Of a DNA stretch of 64,000 nt, positions 1 to 8,784 are shown piece after piece. Numbering within the stretch: the stretch's first letter is position 1; each line of letters opens with the position of its first letter. The stretch is from a gamma proteobacterium symbiont of Ctena orbiculata (lineage in GTDB: Bacteria; Pseudomonadota; Gammaproteobacteria; Chromatiales; Chromatiaceae). The stretch is from NCBI GenBank assembly GCA_003058525.1, contig QBVD01000032.1, positions 1-64,000 on the forward strand, written 5' to 3'. Position numbers and translations under genes: made by a program. Below the pieces are notes generated by a model, which worked only from the letters and a program-made list of their open reading frames with translations, had not been told where the DNA came from and did not search any database.

Positions 1-242
1 AAAGTGCCCGACATTCCAACTTCAAATGGGTGAATACCATGCTTGGGAACGTCAAGAATTCTTTGCTGGGTACTTTTCATGCTATACGAGAAAAACATGT
101 GCCTCGCTATTTGGCTGAATTCGAGTATCGATTCAATCGCCGCTTCAATCTTCCTTCAATGATTGAACGGTTGCTCTTTGTTGCTTTGCGTACTCCGCCG
201 ATGCCTTATCGCCTCCTGAGAATGGCTGAGGTTTATGGGTAA
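1..242 (+). mobile_element. IS1595-family transposase, C-terminal part (runs off the window)
   Basis: An open frame enters from the window edge (first full codon at base 3) and ends at 242. The translation contains NTMLGNVKNSLLGTFHAI and RYLAEFEYRFNRRF, which match the end of the DDE (ISXO2-like) transposase domain of IS1595 elements. Only the last 80 or so residues are inside the window, so it cannot be decided whether the copy is intact. No terminal inverted repeat was identified before the next gene ends at 299. It marks the outer edge of the nif region and may be a trace of past rearrangement. The family call is from recognition of the domain sequence. Confidence 0.8.
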
Positions 243-298
243 TCAGGTAATGTTATAGAATGGCTAGCTATGCCATTGCAAGGCAGAGAGATCCCCAC

Positions 299-685
299 CT
301 ATTCAGGCATCGGGATCAACCTGGCCTCCACCTTGATCTTCTCATGCCTGCCCCAGGCATTGACGGCCTCCACAAACCACTTTTCCTTTTGCGGATGCTG
401 CCTGACGATATCCTGCTCCACGAAAAAGGTGCCGTCGGCATGAAACAGCAGGGTGCCGAACTTGAACCCCCGCACATCCAGCCAGTCGCCAACCAGACTG
501 TACTCACAACTGGCCGGGTCTCGCTCCAGTCGGTATACCGCCTCTTCAGGTGTTTTCAGCGTCACCTCGTCTGATGCAAATCCCAGCTTGTACACTTCGC
601 CGCACATGCATTGAAAGATCTCCTGAGAGAGATCCCTGATCTTGGCCAGGCGAATGGTGATGTCTTCGGACACTTCCGCAGTCAT
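299..685 (-). CDS. nif-cluster protein of unknown function (128 aa)
   Basis: The product is a soluble 128-residue protein with no signal peptide or membrane segment. It has a Cys pair near residues 26-28 (QCMCGEVYK) and another Cys near residue 60 (ASCEYSL), then a beta-rich second half with DVRGFKFGTLLFHADGT. I do not recognise a named family. It is the last gene of the nifE-nifN-nifX unit, starting 7 bases after the [2Fe-2S] ferredoxin gene, so it is probably made only during nitrogen fixation. A role beside the ferredoxin is possible but is only an inference from position. Downstream lies the IS1595 fragment. Confidence 0.8.
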   Translation of the reverse strand: MTAEVSEDITIRLAKIRDLSQEIFQCMCGEVYKLGFASDEVTLKTPEEAVYRLERDPASCEYSLVGDWLDVRGFKFGTLLFHADGTFFVEQDIVRQHPQKEKWFVEAVNAWGRHEKIKVEARLIPMPE

Positions 686-692
686 GACGCAA

Positions 693-1019
693 TCAGCCCC
701 AGAACTCCTTGGACATCTGCAGGCGCACTACCGGTTTGTCGTTCTTCAGGTGCTCATCGAATATGGTGGCCACATCCTCCTTCCGCACCCCGCCGTACAT
801 CACCCCCTCGGGATAGACCAGAACCGACGGCCCTTCATTGCAGGGACCGAGGCAGCCCGTCGTAGTAACCTGCACCTTCTCGAACAACTGCTTCTCCTGC
901 AGATGCCAGAAGAACTCCTCGGCAACCTCGGCACAGTTTTTCTGACCGCAGGAAGGACGGGGATGACCCAGGGGACGGCTCTGGGTACAGACAAAGACAT
1001 GTTTTTCGGGTTTTGCCAT
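693..1019 (-). CDS. thioredoxin-like [2Fe-2S] ferredoxin, nif-associated
   Basis: This 108-residue protein has the thioredoxin-fold [2Fe-2S] ferredoxin pattern of the Shethna protein I type: an N-terminal HVFVCTQSRP with the first Cys, CGQKNC, and TTGCLGPCNEGP with the last ligands, followed by a VYPEGVMYGGV strand. The family carries one [2Fe-2S] cluster and occurs in Azotobacter nif clusters, where it is linked to electron transfer or to protection of nitrogenase. The start at MAKPEKH was chosen because longer versions run back into fdxB. fdxB ends 11 bases upstream, so the two ferredoxin genes are one transcript. The partner of this ferredoxin is not visible from the sequence. Confidence 0.88.
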   Translation of the reverse strand: MAKPEKHVFVCTQSRPLGHPRPSCGQKNCAEVAEEFFWHLQEKQLFEKVQVTTTGCLGPCNEGPSVLVYPEGVMYGGVRKEDVATIFDEHLKNDKPVVRLQMSKEFWG

Positions 1020-1029
1020 GACCGTCACC

Positions 1030-1365
1030 TCACGCTGCAACCGATAGAGGTTCGTGACTGAAGCACTTCTTGGGACAGATACGCGCACAGGAGCCACAGC
1101 CGATACAATCCATGGCATCCTTCAGACTCATCACCATAGCGGTGTCATCGGAGAAGCCATCATCATCGTCATCGTAGTCGTCATAGTCGTCGTAATCATC
1201 GGCTTCCAGTCCCGGCACATCCTCGCGCTCGACCAGGTCGAATACCTCTCTGGGGCAGACCTTGAAGCAGCGACCGCAGCCGATGCAGTTGCCTTGATCG
1301 ATCTCCATGACAAAAGCAGGCGTGTACTCTTCACCGCCACGGGTCACACTTGTAATGAAACTCAT
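1030..1365 (-). CDS. fdxB: nif-specific ferredoxin III (2x[4Fe-4S]) with acidic insert
   Basis: Two CxxCxxCxxxCP motifs are visible: CIGCGRCFKVCP near residues 27-38 and CIGCGSCARICP near residues 87-98. The order and the spacing fit the nif-specific ferredoxin III family (FdxB), a small soluble electron carrier found beside nifX and DUF269/DUF683 genes. The stretch between the two cluster motifs carries a run rich in Asp and Tyr (about residues 55-75), encoded by repeated GAT/GAC/TAC codons. This makes the loop longer and more acidic than I would expect for the family. It lies in the nifENX unit, 9 bases after the DUF683 gene. Confidence 0.92.
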   Translation of the reverse strand: MSFITSVTRGGEEYTPAFVMEIDQGNCIGCGRCFKVCPREVFDLVEREDVPGLEADDYDDYDDYDDDDDGFSDDTAMVMSLKDAMDCIGCGSCARICPKKCFSHEPLSVAA

Positions 1366-1374
1366 CGTACTTCC

Positions 1375-1590
1375 TCAACTCATCTCTGTTTCAGCGGCTT
1401 TGAAGGCAGCGTCGGCCTCCGACCATGCCTTGCAGGCGTCATAGGTCGCCTGCGCCATGGCGGGGATCTCTTCAAAGGCGCCGGGCAGACGATCCTCGAC
1501 CAGGTCGTGAAGCTCGCCCGCCCTCTCGGTGGCGATACGCTTGGCCTTTCTGGCGGCCTTTTGCATCGCTTTCAATTCTTCATCAGTCAT
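1375..1590 (-). CDS. small nif-associated helical protein, DUF683 / CCE_0567 type
   Basis: The 71-residue protein is almost entirely helical and charged (MTDEELKAMQKAARKAKR at the N-terminus). It matches the small CCE_0567-type family (DUF683) that follows the DUF269 gene in most nif clusters. The biochemical role is not established; a link with metal or cofactor delivery has been proposed for relatives. It sits 11 bases after the DUF269 gene and 9 bases before fdxB, which supports the call by gene order as well as by sequence. Confidence 0.88.
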   Translation of the reverse strand: MTDEELKAMQKAARKAKRIATERAGELHDLVEDRLPGAFEEIPAMAQATYDACKAWSEADAAFKAAETEMS

Positions 1591-1601
1591 CTGTCCGCCC
1601 T

Positions 1602-2075
1602 CTACATACCGGCCACTTTCGGATACTGTCCGACAATCTCCAGGGCCACCGACAGCAGCTTGTCCGCTTCGTCCTTCATCTTGGAGAGTGTTGGAAAACC
1701 AAAGCGGTGAACATCGCGCAGAGTCTTATCCATCACCACCAGTTTGCCCACTGTGATAATGGCGCGGCCAAAACCTTCATGGGTCAGGTTGAGCATCGGC
1801 ACTGCCATCAGGCCACACTCTTTCTCGATCATGGCAGAGAGGGCATTGTAGAACGCCTTGACCCGTGACATGACGATCTCATCGGGATCACCCACGACCG
1901 GGATCTCCCGCTTCTTCTCCTTGGTCAACACGAATGGATCAAGGATCTTCTCCACCGGCCACTCGTCGTAGGTACCGTAGGTATCCACAGCACGCATCTG
2001 GCGTACCATCTCTTTGGCAAAGTCGGTACCCAGTACCGGATCTTCATGGCTGATTGCCAATGCCGCTTCGTTCAT
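1602..2075 (-). CDS. NifX-associated nitrogen fixation protein (DUF269)
   Basis: The 157-residue soluble protein has the DUF269 signature: an N-terminal FAKEMVRQMRAVDTYGT segment, then a C-terminal NLTHEGFGRAIITVGKLVV strand-helix region and DVHRFGFPTL. Members are encoded directly after nifX in Azotobacter, Klebsiella relatives and many others, and are regarded as accessory factors for FeMo-cofactor synthesis. Here an RseC-like gene is inserted between nifX and this gene, which is unusual. Start ATG at 2075 follows the RseC-like stop by 14 bases. Confidence 0.92.
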   Translation of the reverse strand: MNEAALAISHEDPVLGTDFAKEMVRQMRAVDTYGTYDEWPVEKILDPFVLTKEKKREIPVVGDPDEIVMSRVKAFYNALSAMIEKECGLMAVPMLNLTHEGFGRAIITVGKLVVMDKTLRDVHRFGFPTLSKMKDEADKLLSVALEIVGQYPKVAGM

Positions 2076-2089
2076 CGTTCAACTCCTGT

Positions 2090-2551
2090 TCAATCTAAAA
2101 TTCTTAATGCTGTCATCTGTCGCACCGGGGAAAACTCCACCTCGTCAGAGACGATACGCAGCAGGCTTGGCCTGAACCGCACACGCGCCCCCTGCCTAGA
2201 GGTGCCCCAACGAACCAGCGCAAAACCGGCAGCCAGCCCCACCATGGCAAGCAGGGCCTGAGTGCCTTCACCGACACCCATCACACCGCCCGTTGCCGAC
2301 ACGGCAAACATCGCCAGCAGCGGGAACAGGTAGGCCCAAACCGATGCCTTCACCAACAACTCGTCGGGGATGCCGACGATAACCCTGTCCCCTGCCACAA
2401 CACCGAGGGTGTTCTCCAATTTGAGCCGGTTGCGCTTCATGCCGAACAGTTTCGACACCAGCGAAGTGGTGCAGCTGCTGCTGCACTGTGAACAACCACT
2501 GCGTGAACGCGTCTCCACCCACAAATAGTCAGTGTTGGCTTCGACAACCAT
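2090..2551 (-). CDS. RseC/SoxR-reducing-system-like membrane protein inside the nif operon
   Basis: This is an RseC-family protein. Near the N-terminus it has a Cys cluster (SGCSQCSSSC), followed by the cytoplasmic beta domain VVAGDRVIVGIPDE. Two membrane helices follow (about residues 75-95 and 100-120), then a basic tail. RseC proteins work with RseA/RpoE or with Rnf/Rsx complexes, where Rsx with RseC keeps SoxR reduced. Its presence between nifX and DUF269, in a genome region that also has rnf, suggests it helps the Rnf complex supply nitrogenase; that is inference. The start was placed at MVVEANTDY; an upstream ATG at 2569 would add six residues. Confidence 0.8.
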   Translation of the reverse strand: MVVEANTDYLWVETRSRSGCSQCSSSCTTSLVSKLFGMKRNRLKLENTLGVVAGDRVIVGIPDELLVKASVWAYLFPLLAMFAVSATGGVMGVGEGTQALLAMVGLAAGFALVRWGTSRQGARVRFRPSLLRIVSDEVEFSPVRQMTALRILD

Positions 2552-2574
2552 GGCGGTCTCCTCGAGCATCGCCG

Positions 2575-3006
2575 CTACTCCTCCCAGCCATCCTCTTCCA
2601 TCCTGTCGAAACGTGCCGGGTCCACGGGCAGGGTGCTGGCGATGGCCTTGGCCAGCCAGCTGCCGGGGCCCTGGCGTAGTTCTTCCTGCAGATTTTCGAG
2701 CAACTCCCGAATCTCGGAACCGGGCGACACCTTCACCGGCTGTATCCCCTGGGCCTTCAACTGCCCGATGGCTGAAGCGCCCACTGCCTGGCTATAGACG
2801 GCGATGCACCCATCAAGCGCCGCGATCTTTGCAGCCAGCTTGTCTTCGTTGCCGTCCATGGCCAGTGCGCCAAACTCGTTGGCCTCGACGAAGCAGACCT
2901 TATCCTGATCCACCGCATAGATGGCGAATGACTGGGCCGCACCGAAGTGTTGGTCCACGTGCTTCATGTCACTGGTGGCAAAGGCCACCTTGAGGGCCGT
3001 CGTCAT
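2575..3006 (-). CDS. nifX: NifX, FeMo-cofactor precursor carrier
   Basis: NifX belongs to the NifX/NifB-C-terminus/NafY superfamily and shuttles NifB-co or VK-cluster between NifB and NifEN. The 143-residue product begins MTTALKVAFATSD and has DQHFGAAQSFAIYAVD, the characteristic HFG motif region, then the IAALDGCIAVYSQAVG core. The C-terminal part (PGSWLAKAIA) is shared with NifY. The open frame extends 29 residues further upstream into nifN, but the internal Met at 3006 gives the usual NifX N-terminus and 10 bases of spacing from nifN. It is third in nifE-nifN-nifX. Confidence 0.93.
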   Translation of the reverse strand: MTTALKVAFATSDMKHVDQHFGAAQSFAIYAVDQDKVCFVEANEFGALAMDGNEDKLAAKIAALDGCIAVYSQAVGASAIGQLKAQGIQPVKVSPGSEIRELLENLQEELRQGPGSWLAKAIASTLPVDPARFDRMEEDGWEE

Positions 3007-3016
3007 CCACTGCTCC

Positions 3017-4441
3017 TCAGTGTTGCAGCCCACCAGCTGAAGTCGCCGCTGTAGCGTCATGGGTGCTCTCCCGATATTCAGGTTTCTGGGCATAGACGGA
3101 GCGGTAGGGCTGTATCTCGCCCTTCTCCAGGCTCAGGATGATGTTGGCGATATCGAACAGGGCCTGGCGGGAGCCGCGATAACCGATCCAGCACTTCTGG
3201 TAACCGCCCAGGGTGTCGTATTGCGGGAAACCGGCGCGCAGCAGTGGAATGCCCAGACGCCGTGCACTCTCCACACCGTGGGAGTTCGCGATCAGCAGCT
3301 CTGCCCCGTCATCCAATGCCAGCTTCTCGAGGTCTTCCAAATCACCCACTTTTACCTTATTGGCAGGCACCTGCTGGAGCACCGGTGCATTGACCGGCGA
3401 CACGGCGGTAACCGTCTCTGCCCCCACGTCCTGAAGCATCTGGCTAAGCGCGTTGAGCAGGTCGGGATCGGCCGCCACGGCAATGCGCGCCATACCGGTC
3501 ATGAAGTGGCAATCCAGCATGGCGTCCTGCAGCTGTGCACGCTGCCGTTCCAGTTTTTCAGGCACCGGCTCACCAGAGATTTGGTGCAGGGTGTCGAGCA
3601 GCTGATCCACGGCATCCAGCCCCATCAGGTGATCGAGTCGGTGGTCCGGTACACCGGTGAGCTTGTGCAGTTGGTCGGCCGTTTTCGACATGGAGCGACC
3701 GATGACCAGGGTCGCCTTGGCATCCCCTAAGGTCGGCAGCTCGATGATATCCGTTCCGCCGATGGTCAGTGGCGAGAAATCCTGCTCAACCAGGTGGCCG
3801 TCGAGGGAGTCCGACAGGTCGGGAATGACAACCGGACGCAGGCCGAAGGATTCGATGATCTCCTTCAACTCCTCCAGGTCCCCGGGAGTCAGGAAGGCGC
3901 CCACCAGGACGTTCAACTGCCGACGGCGTCTGCCCGGTTGGGTCCCGGCATCCCTGGCCGCCGGGATTGTTGTGGCGATTATCGCCTCCACCGCTTTGGC
4001 AAAACCGGTCTCGAGACAACCGGCATAATCGGGGGTGGAGACAGGCACCACGGGTATGGCATCGAACTCGGGATGTTGCTTGCGGAACATCTTCAACGCC
4101 ATGTTCACATCGCTGCCTTGGGTTTCCGAGAGTCCGGTGGTGGGCACCCCGAGCAGCGAAGGCTTGCTCTTGCCCGCAATGGTTGCCAGTCCCTCGACAA
4201 TACTCTCCTCGGAACCCATCACCGTGGTCACCTGGTCCATGGCCGTGGTCTGCAGGGGAATCGGTTCACGGAAGTGGCGCACGAAAAACACCTTGCCGAA
4301 AGCGGTACAACCCTGAGAGCCGTGAAGCATTGGAATGGCGCGGTTGAACCCGAGAAAAGCCAGCGCCGCACCGATGGTCTGACTCGCCTTGAGTGGGCTG
4401 ACGGAGAGGGCCTTGTTGCGTTTGATGATTTCGGGCATCAC
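3017..4441 (-). CDS. nifN: NifN, FeMo-cofactor scaffold beta subunit
   Basis: NifN pairs with NifE to form the scaffold on which the Fe-S core from NifB receives Mo and homocitrate. The 474-residue sequence has the NifK-like [11 protein letters not shown] motif with Cys45, [12 protein letters not shown], and the VPTTGL core typical of NifN rather than NifK. It lacks the long N-terminal extension of NifK. Its start overlaps the nifE stop by four bases (ATGA), showing tight translational coupling, as expected for two subunits of one complex. Nothing looks truncated or shifted. Confidence 0.96.
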   Translation of the reverse strand: MMPEIIKRNKALSVSPLKASQTIGAALAFLGFNRAIPMLHGSQGCTAFGKVFFVRHFREPIPLQTTAMDQVTTVMGSEESIVEGLATIAGKSKPSLLGVPTTGLSETQGSDVNMALKMFRKQHPEFDAIPVVPVSTPDYAGCLETGFAKAVEAIIATTIPAARDAGTQPGRRRRQLNVLVGAFLTPGDLEELKEIIESFGLRPVVIPDLSDSLDGHLVEQDFSPLTIGGTDIIELPTLGDAKATLVIGRSMSKTADQLHKLTGVPDHRLDHLMGLDAVDQLLDTLHQISGEPVPEKLERQRAQLQDAMLDCHFMTGMARIAVAADPDLLNALSQMLQDVGAETVTAVSPVNAPVLQQVPANKVKVGDLEDLEKLALDDGAELLIANSHGVESARRLGIPLLRAGFPQYDTLGGYQKCWIGYRGSRQALFDIANIILSLEKGEIQPYRSVYAQKPEYRESTHDATAATSAGGLQH

Positions 4442-5838
4442 ACCATCTCCTCAGCTTGTTTCTTGCGATGCCAGGGAGCCGGCTGGCGCACCGCCGGCCA
4501 CACCGGGCTGTCGATGGTCAGCACCAGCTGACGCGCCAGCTCCACCATGCCCTCGTATCCGGCGTAGCCGAACTCGCGCTCCTGGTTGATATCGAGAAAG
4601 GGAATTCGCGCCTTAAGGGCGGTGTACATATTGCGCCCACCGGCGATCAGCACATCCACACTGTTGTTTCGCACCATATCGATGAGCGCGCGGGGATTGC
4701 CCTCTTCGAGCATCACCGCATCCTTGCCCATCAACTCGCGGATGCGCGCCTTGTCCTCTTCGGTGGATTTCTTGGTGCCGGTGGCGACCACTTCCATGCC
4801 GAGATCCTGCAAAGCCGCGATCACCGACCAGGACTTCACCCCACCGGTATAGAGCAGCACTTTTTTACCGCTGAGCTGTGCGCGCCAGGGTTCAAGCTTC
4901 TCACTGATTCGCTTCTCTTCCCGCTCGATCAACACTTCAGTGCGCCGGGTAAGATCCGGGTCGTCGATCAAGCGGGCAAAATCTCGCAATGCCTGGGAGA
5001 CATCGCGTACACCGTAGAAACTGCCTTCGAACCAAGGAGTATCGAATGCCTCCTGCAACTTGCGGGCAACATTGATCATCGCCTTTGAGCAGACCATCAT
5101 GTTGACCTTGGATCGGTGCATGGACTGCACCTCGCGATAGCGTGCATCGCCGGAGAGCGTGCAGAGCACCCGCAGCCCCAGTTCATCCAGCAAGGGCAGC
5201 ACATGCCAGAGCTCGCCGGCGATGTTGTATTCGCCGACCAACGCAATATCATGCACTGAGATACCCTCGCGCATCACCGACGTAGGCAGCGGATCAGGTT
5301 CACGGGTACCGCACACGTACTTCACCATGGCCTCGCCCGCGATGCGATTACCCAGGTTCTTGGTGCCGTAAAAACCGGCACAGTCCACTGGGACTACGGG
5401 TGTACCCCAACGCGCTTCCGCTGCCTTGCAGACGGCACCGATATCGTCACCGATCAACGCTGGTACGCAGGTGTTGTAGATAAAGACCGCTGGCGGAGAA
5501 TAGCTGTCTATAGCCTGCTTGATGGAGTGAAAGAGGCGTTTCTCACCACGCCCCATGATCACATCCTGCTCGGTCAGGTCGGTGGTCATACCGATACGGA
5601 ACAAACGGCTGCCGCTGGAACGCGTGCCCCGGTTGTCCCAGGAGCTGCCCGCACAGGCGATGGAGCCGTGAACGATGTGCGCCACATCGGCGACGGGCAA
5701 CAGCGCAATCTGCGCCCCGTCAAAGGCACAGCCGCCGGCGGTTGCCCCAGGCTTGGGCTTGGCACAACCCGACTTGGCTTTCTTGTTGTGTGCACAGGCC
5801 GGCTCGTCCAGCAGGGCCGCGATATCTTTCTGCTTCAT
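4438..5838 (-). CDS. nifE: NifE, FeMo-cofactor scaffold alpha subunit
   Basis: NifE is the NifD-like subunit of the NifEN scaffold. The 466 residues contain the three Cys ligands of the permanent [4Fe-4S] cluster at positions 37, 62 and 124 ([26 protein letters not shown]). A further Cys lies in the [10 protein letters not shown] segment, at the position corresponding to the cofactor ligand region. It is the first gene of its own unit: a sigma-54 promoter lies 40-55 bases upstream with a NifA box behind it. The N-terminal 30 residues are Lys- and Cys-rich ([16 protein letters not shown]), a variable part in this family. Confidence 0.96.
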   Translation of the reverse strand: MKQKDIAALLDEPACAHNKKAKSGCAKPKPGATAGGCAFDGAQIALLPVADVAHIVHGSIACAGSSWDNRGTRSSGSRLFRIGMTTDLTEQDVIMGRGEKRLFHSIKQAIDSYSPPAVFIYNTCVPALIGDDIGAVCKAAEARWGTPVVPVDCAGFYGTKNLGNRIAGEAMVKYVCGTREPDPLPTSVMREGISVHDIALVGEYNIAGELWHVLPLLDELGLRVLCTLSGDARYREVQSMHRSKVNMMVCSKAMINVARKLQEAFDTPWFEGSFYGVRDVSQALRDFARLIDDPDLTRRTEVLIEREEKRISEKLEPWRAQLSGKKVLLYTGGVKSWSVIAALQDLGMEVVATGTKKSTEEDKARIRELMGKDAVMLEEGNPRALIDMVRNNSVDVLIAGGRNMYTALKARIPFLDINQEREFGYAGYEGMVELARQLVLTIDSPVWPAVRQPAPWHRKKQAEEMV

Positions 5839-5877
5839 GGTATGGCATGACTCGTTATCTACATTGCCATGTCATTT

Positions 5878-5892
5878 GCAATGCGCATGCCA
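5878..5892 (-). promoter_or_regulatory. sigma-54 promoter of nifE
   Basis: Read on the minus strand the sequence is TGGCAT-GCGCA-TTGC, i.e. the -24 GG and -12 GC are exactly 10 bases apart as RpoN requires. It lies 40 bases upstream of the nifE ATG and 47 bases downstream of a TGT-N10-ACA box. Confidence 0.82.
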
Positions 5893-5938
5893 TCTATTTA
5901 ACTGATTGTTTTCAATTAATTTTTTGTATTTTTATCTT

Positions 5939-5954
5939 TGTCGCGTTTATGACA
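5939..5954 (-). promoter_or_regulatory. NifA upstream activator box for nifE
   Basis: TGT-CGCGTTTATG-ACA is a perfect match to the NifA consensus TGT-N10-ACA. Its centre is about 80 bases upstream of the predicted transcription start of nifE, a normal distance for a bacterial enhancer. The 232-base gap between nifE and the upstream gene holds only this box and the promoter. Confidence 0.75.
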
Positions 5955-6070
5955 ATCTCTCAGTGGAGTGGAGCATCTGCGACGAGGAAATCCACATAGA
6001 CAATCCGTCGGTAAACCAAATGTGCGCACTACAACCGGATCATCTAAAGGTGGCTATCAGGCTCCAGCAC

Positions 6071-7018
6071 CTAAACGCCATAAGGCATTGCCTCCCACTC
6101 CCTCAGCACTTTGAGATCACGTTTCGGCAGATAGTCGTAAGCACCCATCTGGTCCTGCAGTACAGCATCGGCCAGGGCATAGTTCGATGCCATACTGCCC
6201 AGCATCATGAAGTACCAGGCAAAGGGATAGCCCAGGACTCTGTCATAACCGTGTACGGCATTGGCCAGTTCTGCACCACTGAGTCGATCGGCAGACGGCA
6301 GATCCGGCAATTGCCCCAAGAATACACTGATCGGCTTGGCATTGATGCGTGTCTCGCCGTCCCGATCGGCAAACTCACGCAGGGCCAACACCCAGTGTCG
6401 ACAGAAGGGTTCGCCTTCGCAGGCGCTGCTTGCCTTCCAGTCGTCGAAAAATCGCTGCAGTTTCTGGTGTGTACCGTTTCCAGACGGTTTCTCGGTGACC
6501 AGCTTGTCTATGGGTGTCATACGGCGAAAGCGATAATAGGATCTGCCGATCGGCTCCGGTTCAAGGCGCGGATAGTCGAGGGGATCAAGAAACTCCTCAA
6601 TGCTGTCCGGAAACCAGTCTCGCTCCACCAAGGGACGATCGACCACCTGCTGAAGCTCTTCGATCTCCAGTTGCAGGAACTCCTGCGGACCATTACCGGT
6701 GGGCGCGGTGAAGTAGTGGGTATTCCCGGCAAGGCGGGTGGCGAAGTAGCCCAGTCCCAGGTACTTGGCGACCAGGTTTTCCACATCACCCTGGGATTCC
6801 TGCTCGGCCCAGAGAGAGATATTGTCACTCACCTGCCGGTAGTCGCCATCCACGACACCGCCAAGTCGATGCCAGTTGCCACGGCTCAACACACACTCAA
6901 ATGGATATTCAGGCATCAGCCCTTTGAGTTTTGCCGTCAGGCCGTCGATGCCTTCAACGGCATCGACAGCATTGCAGAGCGCTGTGAGCTGTTCGATATG
7001 CGTGATCACGGGCTCCAT
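6071..7018 (-). CDS. nif-operon protein of unknown function (315 aa)
   Basis: The 315-residue soluble protein (start MEPVITHIEQL) has no domain I can name. Features seen are a FECVLSRGNWHRLGG segment, EEFLDPLDYPRLEPEPIG, and a C-terminal helical region with YPFAWYFMMLGSMASNYALA. The start was placed at the Met whose ATG overlaps the stop of the TrpD2-like gene (ATGA at 7015-7018), a sign of translational coupling. It is the last gene of the nifH-led unit. The pair may form one accessory module; the function is not known to me. Confidence 0.78.
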   Translation of the reverse strand: MEPVITHIEQLTALCNAVDAVEGIDGLTAKLKGLMPEYPFECVLSRGNWHRLGGVVDGDYRQVSDNISLWAEQESQGDVENLVAKYLGLGYFATRLAGNTHYFTAPTGNGPQEFLQLEIEELQQVVDRPLVERDWFPDSIEEFLDPLDYPRLEPEPIGRSYYRFRRMTPIDKLVTEKPSGNGTHQKLQRFFDDWKASSACEGEPFCRHWVLALREFADRDGETRINAKPISVFLGQLPDLPSADRLSGAELANAVHGYDRVLGYPFAWYFMMLGSMASNYALADAVLQDQMGAYDYLPKRDLKVLREWEAMPYGV

Positions 7019-8013
7019 CAGCCTGCCTCCCGATCCAAGTCCACATGGTGGCGTTTCAACCACCACGCCTGTGCCGTGCGGTGGGCTGCTGTCGCTTCGG
7101 TTTCCAACCCAAGGGCCTTGATCACCATGGCCAAGGTACCGACCACTGCGGCTTCGCCGTAGCGGTCTTCTTCCTCACCCGCCCATACGGCGCGGAAATG
7201 GTTGAGATTGAGGCGGTCCGGCTTTACCTCGCTGCCGGTCTTGTACATGCAGTCCCATGAGTCGTGCCTGCACACGCCATCGCTGATACCGTAGAGCGCC
7301 ACGCTGCGGTCGGGGATGCGTTCGAACTCACCGCCCTCCCCTTTGCATACGAGTAGATTGGGTTGCTCCAACAAGGCGGCGGCCTGCTGATGGATCTCGG
7401 CAAAGTTAGGATGAAATACACCCATCAGCGAGAGTGGAGCAACTAAGGGGTTAAGCATGCGGGCAACCGTATGCAGCGGGGGCCTTAGGCCGAAGATCTC
7501 GCGCGTGGTGAGCAGTTCCGCTGTCAACGGCGACAGCTTGCTGATAGGGAGATAGCTGAAGCCGGTATTCTCTATCTGCTCACTGGCTTCCTGCAGGGAC
7601 CTGGCGGTGTCCATGTCCAGGGCATCGAGGGCGAGAGGCACATAGACTCTATCGTCGCTGCGATTCATACCGTGCATCAGCACCGGGTAGCCGCGCCCTG
7701 CCAGCACCAGCGCCGCCAGGACGAACCAGGGCAGTTGGCGTCGCTTGCCTGCATAGGCGGCCCAGTCCACAGCTGGCTGGAAGCCCGAGCCGTAACCTGG
7801 CAGGCTCTCTCTAAGGGCCTGGGTAAATCCTGCGACCTCTTCTGCGGTCTCCTCTTTCACCCTCATAAGCATCAGGAAGGCGCCGATCTGTTCCGGCTCA
7901 ACGTCGTAGCAGGTAATCATCTGCATCGCTCCGTAGGCCTGCTCACGGGTGAGGGATTGCATGCCGTTTCGGCCCTTGCCCAAGATCTGAATGTATTTTG
8001 CGAAAGGATGCAT
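7018..8013 (-). CDS. TrpD2/YbiB-like glycosyl (phosphoribosyl)transferase-fold protein, nif-associated
   Basis: The 331-residue protein resembles the anthranilate phosphoribosyltransferase-like family (YbiB/TrpD2): a helical N-terminal domain with LTREQAYGAMQMI and QIGAFLMLMRVKEETAEE, then the alpha/beta core with RRQLPWFVLAALVLAGRGYPVLMHG and LRPPLHTVARMLNPL. The PRPP and anthranilate motifs of true TrpD (GTGGD, KHGN) are not evident, so it is unlikely to be a tryptophan enzyme. YbiB is reported to bind nucleic acid. Relatives occur in nif clusters but their role there is unclear. It overlaps the next gene by four bases and follows the LRV protein gene by 24. Confidence 0.82.
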   Translation of the reverse strand: MHPFAKYIQILGKGRNGMQSLTREQAYGAMQMITCYDVEPEQIGAFLMLMRVKEETAEEVAGFTQALRESLPGYGSGFQPAVDWAAYAGKRRQLPWFVLAALVLAGRGYPVLMHGMNRSDDRVYVPLALDALDMDTARSLQEASEQIENTGFSYLPISKLSPLTAELLTTREIFGLRPPLHTVARMLNPLVAPLSLMGVFHPNFAEIHQQAAALLEQPNLLVCKGEGGEFERIPDRSVALYGISDGVCRHDSWDCMYKTGSEVKPDRLNLNHFRAVWAGEEEDRYGEAAVVGTLAMVIKALGLETEATAAHRTAQAWWLKRHHVDLDREAG

Positions 8014-8037
8014 AAGCGCGCTACCTGCTGTATCTGT

Positions 8038-8784
8038 TCATTCCGCCTCAAGGCGATCTTTAACCGCCGTCCGGACATCCTCATCCTCGTCGTCAATCAA
8101 GGCATTGAGTTGGTTCAACGGTGCACGCTGGGCAGCGGTGAGTCGTACGCGCCAATCCCTGTCATGCAGCAAAAGTTCGAGATAGTCGGGGTCGACACGC
8201 TCGGCCACCACCAGGCGGATCTCTACCGCCTCGTCGTCGATCATCAGACCCAGGCTCTCATCCGGCAGCCTGCCGGCCACGGTCTTACGCACTTCGCGGT
8301 CGGGATCCTTGATCATGCGGAACAACCGCCCCGGTTTGAGCCGCTTGGCCACGTACTGGCGCACCAGATAATCTTCATCGACCACCAGCCGCTCCAGTTG
8401 ATCTTCGGACAGCCGGTCGGCAACGGTAATCCTGACCTCGCGGTCGGGATCTGTTATCAACGGCCCCAGGTTCTCCACCGGCAGGCGGTAGGCCAGCACG
8501 CGTCGCACCACCTCATCGGGATCGTCGATCATCTGCAACAGGCGCTGTTGGGACAGGTAGCGTGCAGCGATGGCGCGCCGCTCCCAAAATTCGTCGCCTG
8601 CATAGTGGTCTGCCAGGTCGGGGTTGATGTTGAAGAAACGTGCGATCTGTCTACCGCTTGAGGCCCTGACACAGGCATCTCCCGGAGTGCAGCGTCCCGC
8701 TCGAAGGCGGTCGCTCCTGTGGGGACAGTGCATACAGTCCGCGACGGGTGTTGCATCCTTCTCCTCCATTACGACCGCGTTCAT
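8038..8784 (-). CDS. 4Fe-4S leucine-rich-repeat-variant (LRV) protein
   Basis: The N-terminal 45 residues hold four Cys (ADCMHCPHRS, GRCTPGDAC) of the LRV [4Fe-4S] domain. About eight tandem repeats of 24 residues follow, each with the pattern LxxLIxDPDxEVRxxVAxRL, forming an alpha-3-10 solenoid. A protein of this design was described from the Azotobacter vinelandii nif region, and its function there is unknown. The gene starts within the stop of the 89-aa gene upstream, so it is translationally coupled in the nifH-led operon. A scaffold or redox-responsive binding role is only a guess. Confidence 0.9.
   Translation of the reverse strand: MNAVVMEEKDATPVADCMHCPHRSDRLRAGRCTPGDACVRASSGRQIARFFNINPDLADHYAGDEFWERRAIAARYLSQQRLLQMIDDPDEVVRRVLAYRLPVENLGPLITDPDREVRITVADRLSEDQLERLVVDEDYLVRQYVAKRLKPGRLFRMIKDPDREVRKTVAGRLPDESLGLMIDDEAVEIRLVVAERVDPDYLELLLHDRDWRVRLTAAQRAPLNQLNALIDDEDEDVRTAVKDRLEAE

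Noticed and set aside
3668-4531. Several long frames opposite nifN and nifE
   Set aside because: They are shadows of well supported genes; no motif was recognised.
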